Shown piece after piece: positions 10,344 to 19,739 of a DNA stretch of 64,000 bases. Source of the DNA: JADKAV01 sp963704075 (lineage in GTDB: Bacteria > Actinomycetota > Actinomycetes > S36-B12 > UBA10799); contig CAVPGV010000019.1 of NCBI GenBank assembly GCA_963704075.1, positions 130,315 to 194,314 of the forward strand, in the 5' to 3' direction. The stretch's first letter is position 1, and every line of letters begins with the position of its first letter. The position numbers and the translations under genes were made by a program. Under the pieces are notes generated by a model. That model saw only the letters and a program-made list of their open reading frames with translations. It did not search any database and was not told the origin of the DNA.

Positions 10344-11576
10344 TCAGACATCGTCCGATCGGCCGATATCGAGCAGGCTCGCGGGACGCACGACGCCATC
10401 CCCGAACCGCGCCGCCGCCTGGTCCACCGCGGTCTCCGCTTCCCGCCAACCGGCCACCGGTTCGTCCAGCGCGATCTGGTGGATGGCCACATCTGCGGGC
10501 GTCAGCTTCTCCGCACGGACCCCGACCAGTCGCAGGCGGGCCCGTTGCAGGCCCAGGGCGTCGTACAGGGTGCCCGCCTGGTGGTAGATGTCGCGTCCCA
10601 CATCGGTCGCTTCCGGCAGCGTGCGGGAACGCGTCAGCGTGGTGAAGTCGGCGAACCGGACCTTGATCGATACCGTGCGCGCCACCCAACCGGCCGACCT
10701 CAACCGGGCGGCCACGTGGTCGGAGAGCTTCAAGAGGTGACGGTGGATGACCTCGTCGTCGTCGACGTCTCCGGCGAACGTGTGCTCTGAGCCCACACTG
10801 CGCTCCCGGGTGGTCGTACTCACCTGCCGCTGGTCACGGCCCCACGCCAGGTCGGCCAGGTGGCCGCCGGCCGCCGGACCCAGCGCCCGGCGCAGGACCG
10901 GGCGTGGAAGATGCGCCACGTCGGCCACGGTCCGCACACCGAGGCTGTGCAACTGTTCCTCCGTGCGCGGACCCACCCCCCACAGCGCGCCGACCGGCAG
11001 CGGGTGCAGGAACGCCAGCACCGACTCCGCCGGGATCATCAGGACACCGTCGGGTTTGGCGTGGGCGCTGGCCACCTTGGCCACGAACTTGTTGGGAGCG
11101 CCGCCGACCGAGCAGGTGATGCCCTGCTCGTCGAACACCCGTGCCCGCAGGGTCTCGGCGACCTGTGTCGGACTGCCGTACTGACGCAGGGCACCACTGA
11201 CGTCCAGGAACGCCTCATCCAGGGACAGCGGTTCGACACTCGGGGTGATCGAGGAGAAGATCTCCATGACTCCGGCGCTCACCCTCGAGTAGCGACGGTG
11301 GTCCGGGGCGATCACCTGCGCGTCCGGGCACAACCTGCGCGCCCGGCCCATGGACATGGCAGCGCGCACACCGAACTCACGGGCCTCGTAGGTGGCCGAC
11401 AGCACGACCCCCCGGGACCCGGATCCGCCGACGATGACCGGCTTGCCCCGCAGCATCGGTCGGCTGAGCAGTTCCACCGAGGCATAGAAGGCGTCCATGT
11501 CCACGTGCAGGATCGTGCACGTGGAATCGTCACGCGGCGCTGGGAAGTCCAGCTTGCCGGTGGTGCGCCTGCTCAT
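10344..11576 (-). CDS. dinB: DNA polymerase IV, Y-family (DinB)
   Basis: A Y-family translesion polymerase of 410 residues. The catalytic acidic residues are present in HVDMDAFYASVE and in SLDEAFLDV, so this is an active DinB rather than the catalytically dead ImuB of the mycobacterial mutasome. The little-finger domain follows after about residue 240. No clear C-terminal clamp-binding motif was noticed. ATG at 11576 with AGGAGG five bases upstream. It is the last gene of the LexA-controlled operon DUF6504-HEPN-dnaE2-dinB, 46 bp after dnaE2, so it is probably induced by DNA damage and extends mispaired or lesion-blocked ends together with DnaE2. Confidence 0.94.
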   Translation of the reverse strand: MSRRTTGKLDFPAPRDDSTCTILHVDMDAFYASVELLSRPMLRGKPVIVGGSGSRGVVLSATYEAREFGVRAAMSMGRARRLCPDAQVIAPDHRRYSRVSAGVMEIFSSITPSVEPLSLDEAFLDVSGALRQYGSPTQVAETLRARVFDEQGITCSVGGAPNKFVAKVASAHAKPDGVLMIPAESVLAFLHPLPVGALWGVGPRTEEQLHSLGVRTVADVAHLPRPVLRRALGPAAGGHLADLAWGRDQRQVSTTTRERSVGSEHTFAGDVDDDEVIHRHLLKLSDHVAARLRSAGWVARTVSIKVRFADFTTLTRSRTLPEATDVGRDIYHQAGTLYDALGLQRARLRLVGVRAEKLTPADVAIHQIALDEPVAGWREAETAVDQAAARFGDGVVRPASLLDIGRSDDV

Positions 11577-11622
11577 CGCCGCCTCCTGATGGCATCCTCG
11601 CCTACTCCGCATTGCCTCATGT

Positions 11623-14600
11623 CTACCCCGCACTGCCAGGACTGGAGTGCCACAACTTCGCCGGTGGTTGTTTCGCCGAGGAACCCGCCGGGCGGACATC
11701 CGCATAGGGCGACTGCCGGAACCCGCTGGCATGGACCAGCACCCGGCGTACGGCTGGATCGGAGGTTCCCGTGGCCTCGGTCGGATCCTCCATCCGACGA
11801 ACCTCGTCCCCCATGGCCACCGCGGCGTTGAGCACTTCGTACACCCCTGCCACCCCTTTGCTGCGCCACACCGCATGGAGTTCGGGCAACGGCCAGCATC
11901 CGGTGGCACGCACCGAGATCCCCCGGCGTCCGGTGCGCCGGATCACCCCGGTTGCCAGCATCAGCCAGGAATGGAAGACCGTGCGGGCGTACGGTCCCTG
12001 CGCATCTTCGAAGAACGTGAGGTCGATGGGTCCGGTGGAATCGTCCAGGGATAAGAAGATCACCCGTCGACCGCTGCGGATGGGCGGGGTCTGGGTGGCC
12101 ACCTTGATCCCCGCGACCATGACCTGCGCCCGGGATCGGTGCGCCAGCAGATCCCTGGCACGCACCACGCCCAGTTCGGCGAACATCGGCTCGTAGAACG
12201 AGATCGCGTGGCGCGTCACGTCCAGGCCGAGGATCTCCACCTCTGCCTGAACCCGGTCGGCCACCGACATCTCCGGCAGGCCGCTGGCGCCTTCCGGCTC
12301 ACCGATCGGCAGTGCCAACTGCGCGACGTCGGCTGCATACGTCCTGGGCGCCTTCGACTGGGAGGCCACCTTCGCGGCCAGCCCACCACCGGCCGGTGAT
12401 GTCACCTGGGCCGGCCGCACCCGGCGCCGGCCACCACAGCGGTGCAGGTCGGCGACCTGCAGCAGCAGATCCCGGCGAGTGATGTGCCCGACCCGGCGGG
12501 ATCCGGTGATGCCATGGACCGCATCGAATCCCCCGGCGCGCACGAGGCGTTCGACCACCGGCCGCGCCACGGCGGTCCGCGACCAGAAGTCCGCAAGGTC
12601 GATAAAGGGCTGCGCGGTCTCGATCTGCCGGACCTCCACGTCGCTGATGCCTTTGACGTCGGCCAGCGACAACCGGATGCCGTACCGGTCCGCCACCTTC
12701 TCCACCCGGTACTCCCCGGTCGACGTGTTGACGTCCAACGGCAGGATGGTGACCCCGCTGTTGCGGGCCTCGTCGAGGATCAGTCGCTTCGGATACATCC
12801 CCGGGTCGTGGGTCAGCACCCCAGCCAGGAACGCCGCTGGGTGGTGCCGCTTCAACCAGGCGGAGTGGTAGGTGGGCAGGGCGAACGCCGCGGCATGGGC
12901 CTTGCAGAACCCGAAGCTGGCGAAGGCCCGCAAGACCTCCCAGACCCGCTCCACCGTGGCCAGGTCATAGCCCTTCTGCAACGCCGCCGGGATGAACCAG
13001 GTCCGTACCTGCACCTGACCGTCGGGGGTGCCCAGTTGCCGGCGCACCTCGTCGGCCTCGGCCAGCGAGCAGCCACTCATCACCGACACCAGCCGCAGAA
13101 CCTGTTCGTGGAACACCACCACGCCGTGGGTCTCCCGCAGCGCCGGCTCGAGGTCGGGGTGCAGGTGCAGGGGTTCGCGCCAGCCGTGCCGGGCGGACAG
13201 GAAGGGGGTGATCATGTCGCTCTTCACCGGTCCCGGCCGGAACAAGGAGATGTCGATGATCAGGTCGTTGAAGTCCCGCGGGCCGAACTTGCCGATCAAC
13301 TCGCGCTGTCCCGGCGACTCGATCTGGAAACATCCCAGCGTCTTGGCCGCGGTGATGAGCTCGAAGGTGTCCTGGTCGTCGAAGGGCAGGGCGTCGAGGT
13401 CGATCGCCACCTCGTCCACCCGGCGGACCTCACTGACCGCGTGGGCCATCGCCGACTGCATCCGGATGCCCAACACGTCGAGTTTCAGGAAACCCATCGC
13501 CTCGACGTCGTCCTTGTCGAACTGACTCATCGGGAACCCCATCCAACTGGCCTCCACCGGGGTGCGGTCCAGCAACGACGAGTCGGACAGCAACACGCCA
13601 CAGGGATGCAGCGCGATGTGCCGGGGCAGGCCGTCCAGCGACTCCACGAAGTGCAAGAAGCCGTCCAGCAACCCGCGATCGGCGAGTTTGCCGACCATCG
13701 AGGTCCGCAACTCGGGAAGTTCGGCCAGCGCCGATCGGGCGTCACGGGCGCGGATGTGCGGGAAGGCCTTCGCGAAGTCGTCGATCTCTCCCGCGGGGAA
13801 CCCCAGTGCGGCCCCCACATCCCGGACCGCGTGCCTGACCTTGTAGGTGTCGCGCATGCTCACGCAGGCACTGCGATCGGCTCCGAACCGGTCGACGATA
13901 CGGCGGTAGATGTCGGTGCGGCGAGCGGACTCCACATCGATGTCGATGTCGGGCAGCACCCGGCGCAACGGCGAGAGGAAGCGTTCCATGAGCAGGTCGT
14001 GCCGGATCGGATCCACCCCGGAGATGCCCAGCAGGTAGTTCACCACGCTGCCGGCACCCGAACCGCGGGCGGCCACCCGGATCCGCATCGTCCGGATCAG
14101 GTCCACCACCTCGGCGACGGTCAAGAAGTACCCGGCGAAACCCAGTGTGGCGATCACGGTGAGTTCATCGTCGAGCCGCGACGACGCGGCCTTCACCTCC
14201 CGAGGGGTGAACCGGGTGTGCAGCGCCGCTTCACAACGAGCCCGCAGAAGGGCATCGGCACGTACCGCGTCCTCGCGACGCTGTGCGTGGCGGTGCCGGC
14301 GGGCGGAGTATCCGGCCATGATCGGACCGCTCGGTTGCGCGGGTGGGCGACCGGACAGCAGGACGTCGAGTTCGGGCACGTGGATGTCCCCGATCCCGAA
14401 ATCGGCCACCGGGTCCAGGACACATTGTTCGGCGAGGTCCGCGGTGACGCCGAGCAGGCGGCTCGCATCCGGCCCGGCGACCTGTTCGGCGACTCCGCGC
14501 ATGTGGCCGGTGGGGGTCAGGAACCCCCCGGAGTTCTCCCGGTCCAGGTGCCGGCTGTCCAGCGGGACCAGCCGGCGGATGGCATCCAACAGGTCGGCGG

Positions 14601-15309
14601 TGGCCGCCTGCCGGGGGTGGCAGTAGCGCACGGCGTTGGCCAGTACCGCCGGTATCCGGCGCTCCCGGGAGTACTGCCACATCCGCTTGGCCATGGCCGT
14701 GGACAGATCCGGACCGGGTCGCTGCTCGCCGAGCGCGCGAGGAGCCGTGCGGTGGTTGACGATCTCCAGGTACACCTGATCCCCGGCCACCTCCCGCCAC
14801 CGCCGCAGCAGCGTATCGGCGAGGTCGAAGCGGTGCCGGCTGATGGCCCGGCCCACCTCGGAATCCGGGCCGAGCAGGACGCTGAGATCCCCCGTTCCGG
14901 CGAATTCCTCGAGCAGATCCCAGCCGACGACGGGGTTGCCCCGCTCCCCGGTCGTATGCGCCGCGGACACCAACCTGCTCACGGCGGCCCAGCCACGACC
15001 GCCGCGGGCCAGCAGCACGACGCGGGGGTCGCGGCGGTCGCGCCAGACGCCGCCGCGGGCAGGTGTGCGGTGCACCGTTTCCGGCCGGTCCGACGCACCT
15101 GGGTGCTGGGCCAGATCCACGCCGAGGATTCCGGGCATCCCGTTGTTCATGCAGGCCTGCATGAACCGCACGGCTCCGTACAGCCCGTCCCGGTCGGTCA
15201 AGGCGATGGCCGGCTGGTCCAGTTCGGCGGCACGCTGCACCAACTCCTGCGGGGAACAGACCCCGTGCCGCAGGGAGTAGTAGGAGGCAACGTGCAGGTG
15301 GGCGAACAT
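11623..15309 (-). CDS. dnaE2: Error-prone DNA polymerase DnaE2
   Basis: A C-family polymerase alpha subunit of 1,228 residues starting MFAHLHVASYYSLRHG. The N-terminal PHP domain (about residues 3-200) is followed by the palm with the catalytic Asp pair in LPDIDIDVES, fingers and a C-terminal OB fold (MVAGIKVATQTPP). It is the damage-inducible mutagenic polymerase rather than the replicative DnaE1, judging by the operon with dinB and two LexA boxes. The ATG at 15309 lies two bases after the upstream HEPN gene. An open frame continues upstream to 15492 but overlaps that gene and is not coding. It is longer than mycobacterial DnaE2 (about 1,080), mostly through an extended C-terminal part. Confidence 0.92.
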   Translation of the reverse strand: MFAHLHVASYYSLRHGVCSPQELVQRAAELDQPAIALTDRDGLYGAVRFMQACMNNGMPGILGVDLAQHPGASDRPETVHRTPARGGVWRDRRDPRVVLLARGGRGWAAVSRLVSAAHTTGERGNPVVGWDLLEEFAGTGDLSVLLGPDSEVGRAISRHRFDLADTLLRRWREVAGDQVYLEIVNHRTAPRALGEQRPGPDLSTAMAKRMWQYSRERRIPAVLANAVRYCHPRQAATADLLDAIRRLVPLDSRHLDRENSGGFLTPTGHMRGVAEQVAGPDASRLLGVTADLAEQCVLDPVADFGIGDIHVPELDVLLSGRPPAQPSGPIMAGYSARRHRHAQRREDAVRADALLRARCEAALHTRFTPREVKAASSRLDDELTVIATLGFAGYFLTVAEVVDLIRTMRIRVAARGSGAGSVVNYLLGISGVDPIRHDLLMERFLSPLRRVLPDIDIDVESARRTDIYRRIVDRFGADRSACVSMRDTYKVRHAVRDVGAALGFPAGEIDDFAKAFPHIRARDARSALAELPELRTSMVGKLADRGLLDGFLHFVESLDGLPRHIALHPCGVLLSDSSLLDRTPVEASWMGFPMSQFDKDDVEAMGFLKLDVLGIRMQSAMAHAVSEVRRVDEVAIDLDALPFDDQDTFELITAAKTLGCFQIESPGQRELIGKFGPRDFNDLIIDISLFRPGPVKSDMITPFLSARHGWREPLHLHPDLEPALRETHGVVVFHEQVLRLVSVMSGCSLAEADEVRRQLGTPDGQVQVRTWFIPAALQKGYDLATVERVWEVLRAFASFGFCKAHAAAFALPTYHSAWLKRHHPAAFLAGVLTHDPGMYPKRLILDEARNSGVTILPLDVNTSTGEYRVEKVADRYGIRLSLADVKGISDVEVRQIETAQPFIDLADFWSRTAVARPVVERLVRAGGFDAVHGITGSRRVGHITRRDLLLQVADLHRCGGRRRVRPAQVTSPAGGGLAAKVASQSKAPRTYAADVAQLALPIGEPEGASGLPEMSVADRVQAEVEILGLDVTRHAISFYEPMFAELGVVRARDLLAHRSRAQVMVAGIKVATQTPPIRSGRRVIFLSLDDSTGPIDLTFFEDAQGPYARTVFHSWLMLATGVIRRTGRRGISVRATGCWPLPELHAVWRSKGVAGVYEVLNAAVAMGDEVRRMEDPTEATGTSDPAVRRVLVHASGFRQSPYADVRPAGSSAKQPPAKLWHSSPGSAG

Positions 15310-15311
15310 GC

Positions 15312-15722
15312 TCACCCGGCAGTGCGCCACGTCGAGGGAATCGGTAGACCCACCCCGAGGATGCCGGCGATCTGTTCGGTGAACGCCTCCGCGTCGCGCA
15401 TCAGGTCGTCGGCCTGCCGCTGGGTGACGTGTTCGCGTCCGATCTCGACGAATACCCGCCGCTGGCCGATCACCGCGAAGTACGTGCACCACTCCTGCAA
15501 CTCAGGGGCGATCGTCGGCAACATCTGCCAGACGCTGCGGATGCGCGAGGACCGGGTGGGCTTGGCCCGGGTGGCCAGCAGAGCCGCCCCGGCACGCAAT
15601 GCCGCAACATGCGCGGCCACATAACGATCGGCTGCGGTCGGCGCCTGATAGGCGTCGTCCAGAGCGATCAGTGCGGTGCGCAGCAGGTCCTTGCCCGCGC
15701 GGGTCAATACGACTGAAGTCAT
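15312..15722 (-). CDS. SAV_6107 family HEPN domain protein
   Basis: A 136-residue all-helical protein typical of the SAV_6107 HEPN family (VLTRAGKDLLRTALIALDDA, AAHVAALRAGAALLATR). Members are conserved beside dnaE2/dinB in actinobacteria; the activity is not established. HEPN folds are often RNases or nucleotide-binding partners, but the canonical RxxxxH RNase motif is not obvious here. I chose the ATG at 15722, which has GAGG eight bases upstream; a GTG at 15731 is possible. It is tightly packed between DUF6504 (11-bp gap) and dnaE2 (two-base gap). Confidence 0.85.
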   Translation of the reverse strand: MTSVVLTRAGKDLLRTALIALDDAYQAPTAADRYVAAHVAALRAGAALLATRAKPTRSSRIRSVWQMLPTIAPELQEWCTYFAVIGQRRVFVEIGREHVTQRQADDLMRDAEAFTEQIAGILGVGLPIPSTWRTAG

Positions 15723-15732
15723 CCCGGTCACC

Positions 15733-16020
15733 TCAATCGAAGGTCCGCAGCAGGTACCACTGCCCGGACGCAGGATCGAGACTCAACTCATAGACACCCT
15801 CGGCATCACAGCGACCCGCGGACGCCTCGACCCGCCAGGTCTGGTGATCCCGTCCGGTCGGTGTGGTGCGGACGTCCTTCCACCACACCGCAGACCGCTC
15901 CCACTGCTGCAGCACCTGGTTCACCCGGTACAACCGGTTGTGCCACAGGAACTGCTCAGGACCACCGGCCGAACACCTGACATGGATGGCTGCGTCGGCC
16001 CGGCGATAGCTACGACTCAT
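15733..16020 (-). CDS. DUF6504 family protein
   Basis: A 95-residue protein (MSRSYRRADAAIHVRC start; QFLWHNRLYRVNQVLQQWER core; WYLLRTFD end) of the actinobacterial DUF6504 family, first gene of the SOS operon. In several actinobacterial mutasome cassettes this family precedes the HEPN and polymerase genes. It may be an accessory factor; no catalytic motif is visible. The ATG at 16020 has GGAG nine bases upstream; an ATG at 16029 is the alternative. Confidence 0.85.
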   Translation of the reverse strand: MSRSYRRADAAIHVRCSAGGPEQFLWHNRLYRVNQVLQQWERSAVWWKDVRTTPTGRDHQTWRVEASAGRCDAEGVYELSLDPASGQWYLLRTFD

Positions 16021-16041
16021 GACGATCATCTCCCATCTGAA

Positions 16042-16057
16042 TCGAACCTCTGTTCGA
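16042..16057. promoter_or_regulatory. LexA (SOS) box, perfect palindrome
   Basis: TCGAACCTCTGTTCGA, i.e. TCGAAC-N4-GTTCGA, the exact actinobacterial LexA operator consensus. It lies 12-21 bp upstream of the DUF6504 start and so controls the dnaE2/dinB operon. Confidence 0.93.
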
Positions 16058-16098
16058 CTTCCAGGAGAACACTGACATGGACCTACGTCAAGACTTAA

Positions 16099-16114
16099 TC
16101 GAACGTACGTTCGT
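16099..16114. promoter_or_regulatory. Second LexA (SOS) box
   Basis: TCGAACGTACGTTCGT, one base from the perfect LexA palindrome, centred 57 bp upstream of the first box. On the minus strand a TTGACG (16091-16086) immediately follows and could be the -35 element of the mutasome promoter. The box also faces the MFS gene on the plus strand, which starts 88 bp away. Confidence 0.85.
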
Positions 16115-16201
16115 ACTATTTCCGGGTGCTGTCGATCTTCTCACCGACCGGCCACGGTCCCCGCTACGGTCGGGATGTACCGGGCGAAAGGAGGCGATCC
16201 G

Positions 16202-17527
16202 ATGACGTTGCCGAATCCTCAAACACACCCCGACCCCAGTACCCGGGCGCTCGCTCCCACCGCCCTGAGCACCCGGGTCTGGCTGGCAGTCATCATCGTC
16301 GGCCTCGTCGGACAGATCGCCTGGACGGTCGAAAACCTCTACCTGAACGTATTCCTCTACGACACGATCACTGACAATCCCAACGCCATAGCCCTCATGG
16401 TCGCGCTCAGCGCTATCGCCGCCACCACCGCGGCCATCCTCATCGGGCCGCTGTCCGACCGGGTGGGCAAACGGCGACTGTTCATCGTCAGTGGTTACGT
16501 CCTGTGGGGCCTGACCACGATGCTGTTCGGCTTCATCACCGTCGACGCGCTGGCCGCATTCGTCCCCGTCGTCAGTGCGGTCACCGCCGCCACCGCAGCC
16601 GTCATCCTGCTGGACTGCGTGATGAGCTTCCTCGGTGCCAGTGCCAACGATGCCGCGTTCAACGCCTGGGTCACCGACGTCACCTCCCCGGACAACCGGG
16701 GCCGGGTCGAAGCCGTGCTGGTGATGCTGCCGCTGCTGTCCATGCTCCTGGTCTTCGGGGGCCTCGACGGTCTGACCCAGAACGGCGACTGGCAGCTGTT
16801 CTTCATCGTCGTCGGGGCCCTCATGATCGCCTCCGGACTGGTGGCCCTGATCCTCATCCGCGACGTCCCCAACGAACCCGTCCAGAAGGACAGCCTGTGG
16901 CGCTCGATCGTGCACGGTCTGCGACGCGAGTCCATCGAGAACAACCCGCGCCTCTACTGGGCGCTGACCGCGCTGGCGGCGCTGGGGGTCTCCACCCAGG
17001 TCTTCCTGCCGTACCTGTTGATCTACCTGCAGCGCTACCTGCGCATCGACGCGTACGCACTGGTGCTCGGCGTGGTCCTCACCGGGGCGGCGGCGATCAG
17101 CGTGCTCGGCGGCCGGGTCATCGACCGCGTCGGCAAAGTCACCGCGATGCTGCCAGCGGCGGCCATCTACCTCAGCGGGCTGATCCTCATGACTTTCGCC
17201 AGAGGCCTGCTGCCGGTGATCCTGGCGGGACTGGTCACCATGTCCGGGATGATGCTGACGACGGCTGCGGTGGGCGCCGCGATCCGCGACTACTCCCCAC
17301 CGGATCGGGTCGGCATGGTCCAGGGACTGCGGATGATCGGCTACGTGCTCATCCCGATGGTGATCGGACCCTTCATCGGCGCGGCGATGATCCGGGGCGC
17401 CGACGAGTACTACGAGGAGTTCGGGCAGTTCAAGCAGGTTCCCACCCCGGGCATTTTCGTCGCGGCCGCGGTGGTCAGTCTGCTGATCGTCATTCCGATC
17501 CGGGCCCTGCAGAGGACCCGCGGATGA
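16202..17527 (+). CDS. MFS transporter
   Basis: A 441-residue protein with about 12 membrane helices. The first MFS signature between helices 2 and 3 reads GPLSDRVGKRRLF and the repeat in the second half reads GGRVIDRVGKV. ATG at 16202 follows AAAGGAGG. It overlaps the downstream GH2 gene by four bases (ATGA), so it very likely imports the oligosaccharide or glycoside which that enzyme cleaves. The substrate cannot be told from the sequence. It is divergent from the SOS operon. Confidence 0.88.
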   Translation: MTLPNPQTHPDPSTRALAPTALSTRVWLAVIIVGLVGQIAWTVENLYLNVFLYDTITDNPNAIALMVALSAIAATTAAILIGPLSDRVGKRRLFIVSGYVLWGLTTMLFGFITVDALAAFVPVVSAVTAATAAVILLDCVMSFLGASANDAAFNAWVTDVTSPDNRGRVEAVLVMLPLLSMLLVFGGLDGLTQNGDWQLFFIVVGALMIASGLVALILIRDVPNEPVQKDSLWRSIVHGLRRESIENNPRLYWALTALAALGVSTQVFLPYLLIYLQRYLRIDAYALVLGVVLTGAAAISVLGGRVIDRVGKVTAMLPAAAIYLSGLILMTFARGLLPVILAGLVTMSGMMLTTAAVGAAIRDYSPPDRVGMVQGLRMIGYVLIPMVIGPFIGAAMIRGADEYYEEFGQFKQVPTPGIFVAAAVVSLLIVIPIRALQRTRG

Positions 17528-19273
17528 AGCCCGCCCACCACCGACTGCTCACCCCTTGGGGCGAATCCCTGGACGCCGAGCATCCGCTGCCCGAGTACCC
17601 CCGTCCACAATTGCGCCGGGACTCCTACGTGAACCTCAACGGCCCGTGGGACTACGCCTTCCGGATCGCCGCGACCGAACCGAAGGACTGGGACGGTCGC
17701 ATCGTGGTGCCCTTCTCCCCCGAGGCACTGCTGTCCGGGGTGAACCGGCAGCTGCAGCCCGGCGAGTACCTGCACTACCGGCGCGCATTTCCAGCCCCGG
17801 CTGTCGGGTCCGGGCAACGGGTCATCCTGCATCTCGGCGCGGTCGACCAGTGGTGCCGCGTGCACGTCAACGGTCACGTGGTGGGTGAGAACGTGGGCGG
17901 CTACCTCCCCTTCAGCTTCGACATCACCGACACACCTGCACGACGGCGACAACGATCTGCACGTCGTGGTGACCGATCCGTCGGACACCGGCCCTGGATC
18001 CCGCGGCAAACAGAGACTGCAGCCCGGCGGCATCTGGTACACGGCCCAATCCGGGATCTGGCAGACGGTCTGGCTCGAATGTGTTCCCGCCGCACACATC
18101 ACCTCGCTGCTCATCGACCCAGCCCTCGACCAGGTGAGCGTCACCGTCGAGGTCAGCGACTCCGTAACCGGATGCCGGGTGGAGGTCCTGGCCGGCGACG
18201 CTGTCGTCGCCCACGGCGCGGGCACGTCGGGAACACCGATCCGGATCGTGGTTCCCGATCCCCACCTCTGGTCGCCGGAGGACCCATTCCTCTACGGCCT
18301 GCGGATCACCGCCGGCGATGACGTCGTCGACTCCTACGTCGGTTTGCGCACGTTCGGCGTGGCACCCGATGCGCACGGAATCCGTCGCCTGCACCTCAAC
18401 GGCCGCCCGTACTTCCACGCCGGCGTGCTGGATCAGGGCTACTGGTCCGACGGGCTGTACACCGCCCCCAGCGACGAAGCGCTGGTCTTTGACATCGCCA
18501 CCATGAAGGACCTCGGCTTCACGATGCTGCGCAAGCACATCAAGGTGGAACCGCTGCGGTGGTACTACCACTGCGACCGGCTCGGGATGCTCGTGTGGCA
18601 GGACATGGTCAACGGTGGCGGCACGTACCACCGGCGAGTGGTCGAAGTGCCGGCCGTGACCCCTCTGCACCTCAAGGACAGCAGGTACCGCCTGTTCGCG
18701 CGCACGGATGCGCAGGCCCGGACGCAGTGGCTTGGCGAGCTGCGACGCACGATCGACCTGCTGCGCAACTGCACGAGCGTGGCGGTGTGGGTTCCGTTCA
18801 ACGAGGGCTGGGGGCAGTTCGACGCGAACGCCGTCGCGCGCGACATCGAACGCCTCGATCCCAGCCGCCAGGTCGATCACGCCAGCGGCTGGCACGATCA
18901 GGGGGGCGGGGACTTCCACAGCCGGCACGTCTACTTCAAACCGTTCCGGGTGCCGCGCCGGCCGGATCCCCGTGTGCTGGCCCTTACCGAATACGGCGGC
19001 TACAGCCTGCATCTGAAGCACCACAGCACCAGTGACACCGAGTTCGGATACCGGCGTTTCGGGTCGGTGGCGTTGCTGGCCGACGCCTTCCGCACCCTGC
19101 ACACCGACCAGATCCTGCCGGCGGTCCCCCGCGGGCTGAGCGCGACGGTCTACACACAGTTGTCCGACGTCGAGGACGAGACCAACGGCCTGCTCACCTA
19201 CGACCGGCGGGTGGTGAAGATCCCGCAGGACGAGGTGCGGGCAGTGATCTGCAGGCTGCGCCTGAGCGAATAG
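17524..19273 (+). CDS. Glycoside hydrolase family 2 (beta-galactosidase/beta-glucuronidase type), one frame break
   Basis: About 583 residues: N-terminal sugar-binding domain (YVNLNGPWDYAFR, DQWCRVHVNGHVVG), immunoglobulin-like domain, then the catalytic TIM barrel. The acid/base is in the GH2 motif PFNEGWGQF and the probable nucleophile is in ALTEYGGY. No signal peptide, so it is cytoplasmic and consistent with the co-transcribed MFS importer. The exact glycoside is not deducible: beta-galactoside, beta-glucuronide or beta-mannoside are possible. The frame breaks once near 17932, where GACACAC reads correctly as GACCAC if one A is dropped. This is the only break between 9.3 and 59.7 kb. Confidence 0.87.
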
Positions 19274-19622
19274 CGCGGACCTAGGATTCCAGGTGCAGTC
19301 GCGTTTCATCATGATGCACAAGCTCCGGAGGGCGGTGGCACCTCACTGCGGCGCATCCGGGTGAGGTCAACGAGCCGCCAAGGGCAGAACGGCGTGATTC
19401 GGGGTGGCCGACAACACCGAGGCACCGGAAGCCTCAGCGGTGATCAGCCAACCACCACCACGGCTTGAGTGATCCTTCGGATTTCAGGGACAGTCGATTC
19501 CGGTAGTCGACGCTTCCTGTGCCGGGCACGGACGCACACGCGGTCGTTGCCCCCACTGTGAGCGTGGAATTGGCTGATCACCGCACCGACTTCCAGCGGT
19601 GGCGAACCGAAATCCTTCTTCT
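19274..19622. other. Intergenic DNA after the GH2 gene
   Basis: About 350 bp with no supported gene. It precedes a long hairpin and a porA remnant, so the whole 19.3-20.0 kb stretch looks like degraded or recently rearranged DNA. Confidence 0.5.
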
Positions 19623-19690
19623 GTTGGTGTTCGTGCAGTTGGTGGCTGCTCGTCGCGCGACGAACGCCCACCAACTACACGAACACCAAC
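19623..19690. repeat. Large inverted repeat (23-bp arms, 22-base loop)
   Basis: Arms 19623-19645 and 19668-19690 are complementary at 22 of 23 positions. The loop contains a further perfect palindrome TCGTCGCGCGACGA. It lies between the convergent GH2 gene and the porA remnant. It could be a bidirectional terminator or a REP-like mobile palindrome. Confidence 0.8.
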
Positions 19691-19739
19691 AAACAGATCC
19701 GTGCACCGTGCGCCCATCAGACTGGAACCCGTGTCCTCG

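Noticed and set aside
12442..15624. Very long open frame on the plus strand opposite dnaE2 (1,060 codons)
   Set aside because: It is antisense to a clear DnaE2, has no family resemblance and is typical of GC-rich mirror frames.
16063..16080. PafBC-type (RecA-NDp) promoter near GTCAGTG upstream of the SOS operon
   Set aside because: GTCAGTG matches part of the TTGTCRGTG element, but no TANNNT lies at the required spacing.
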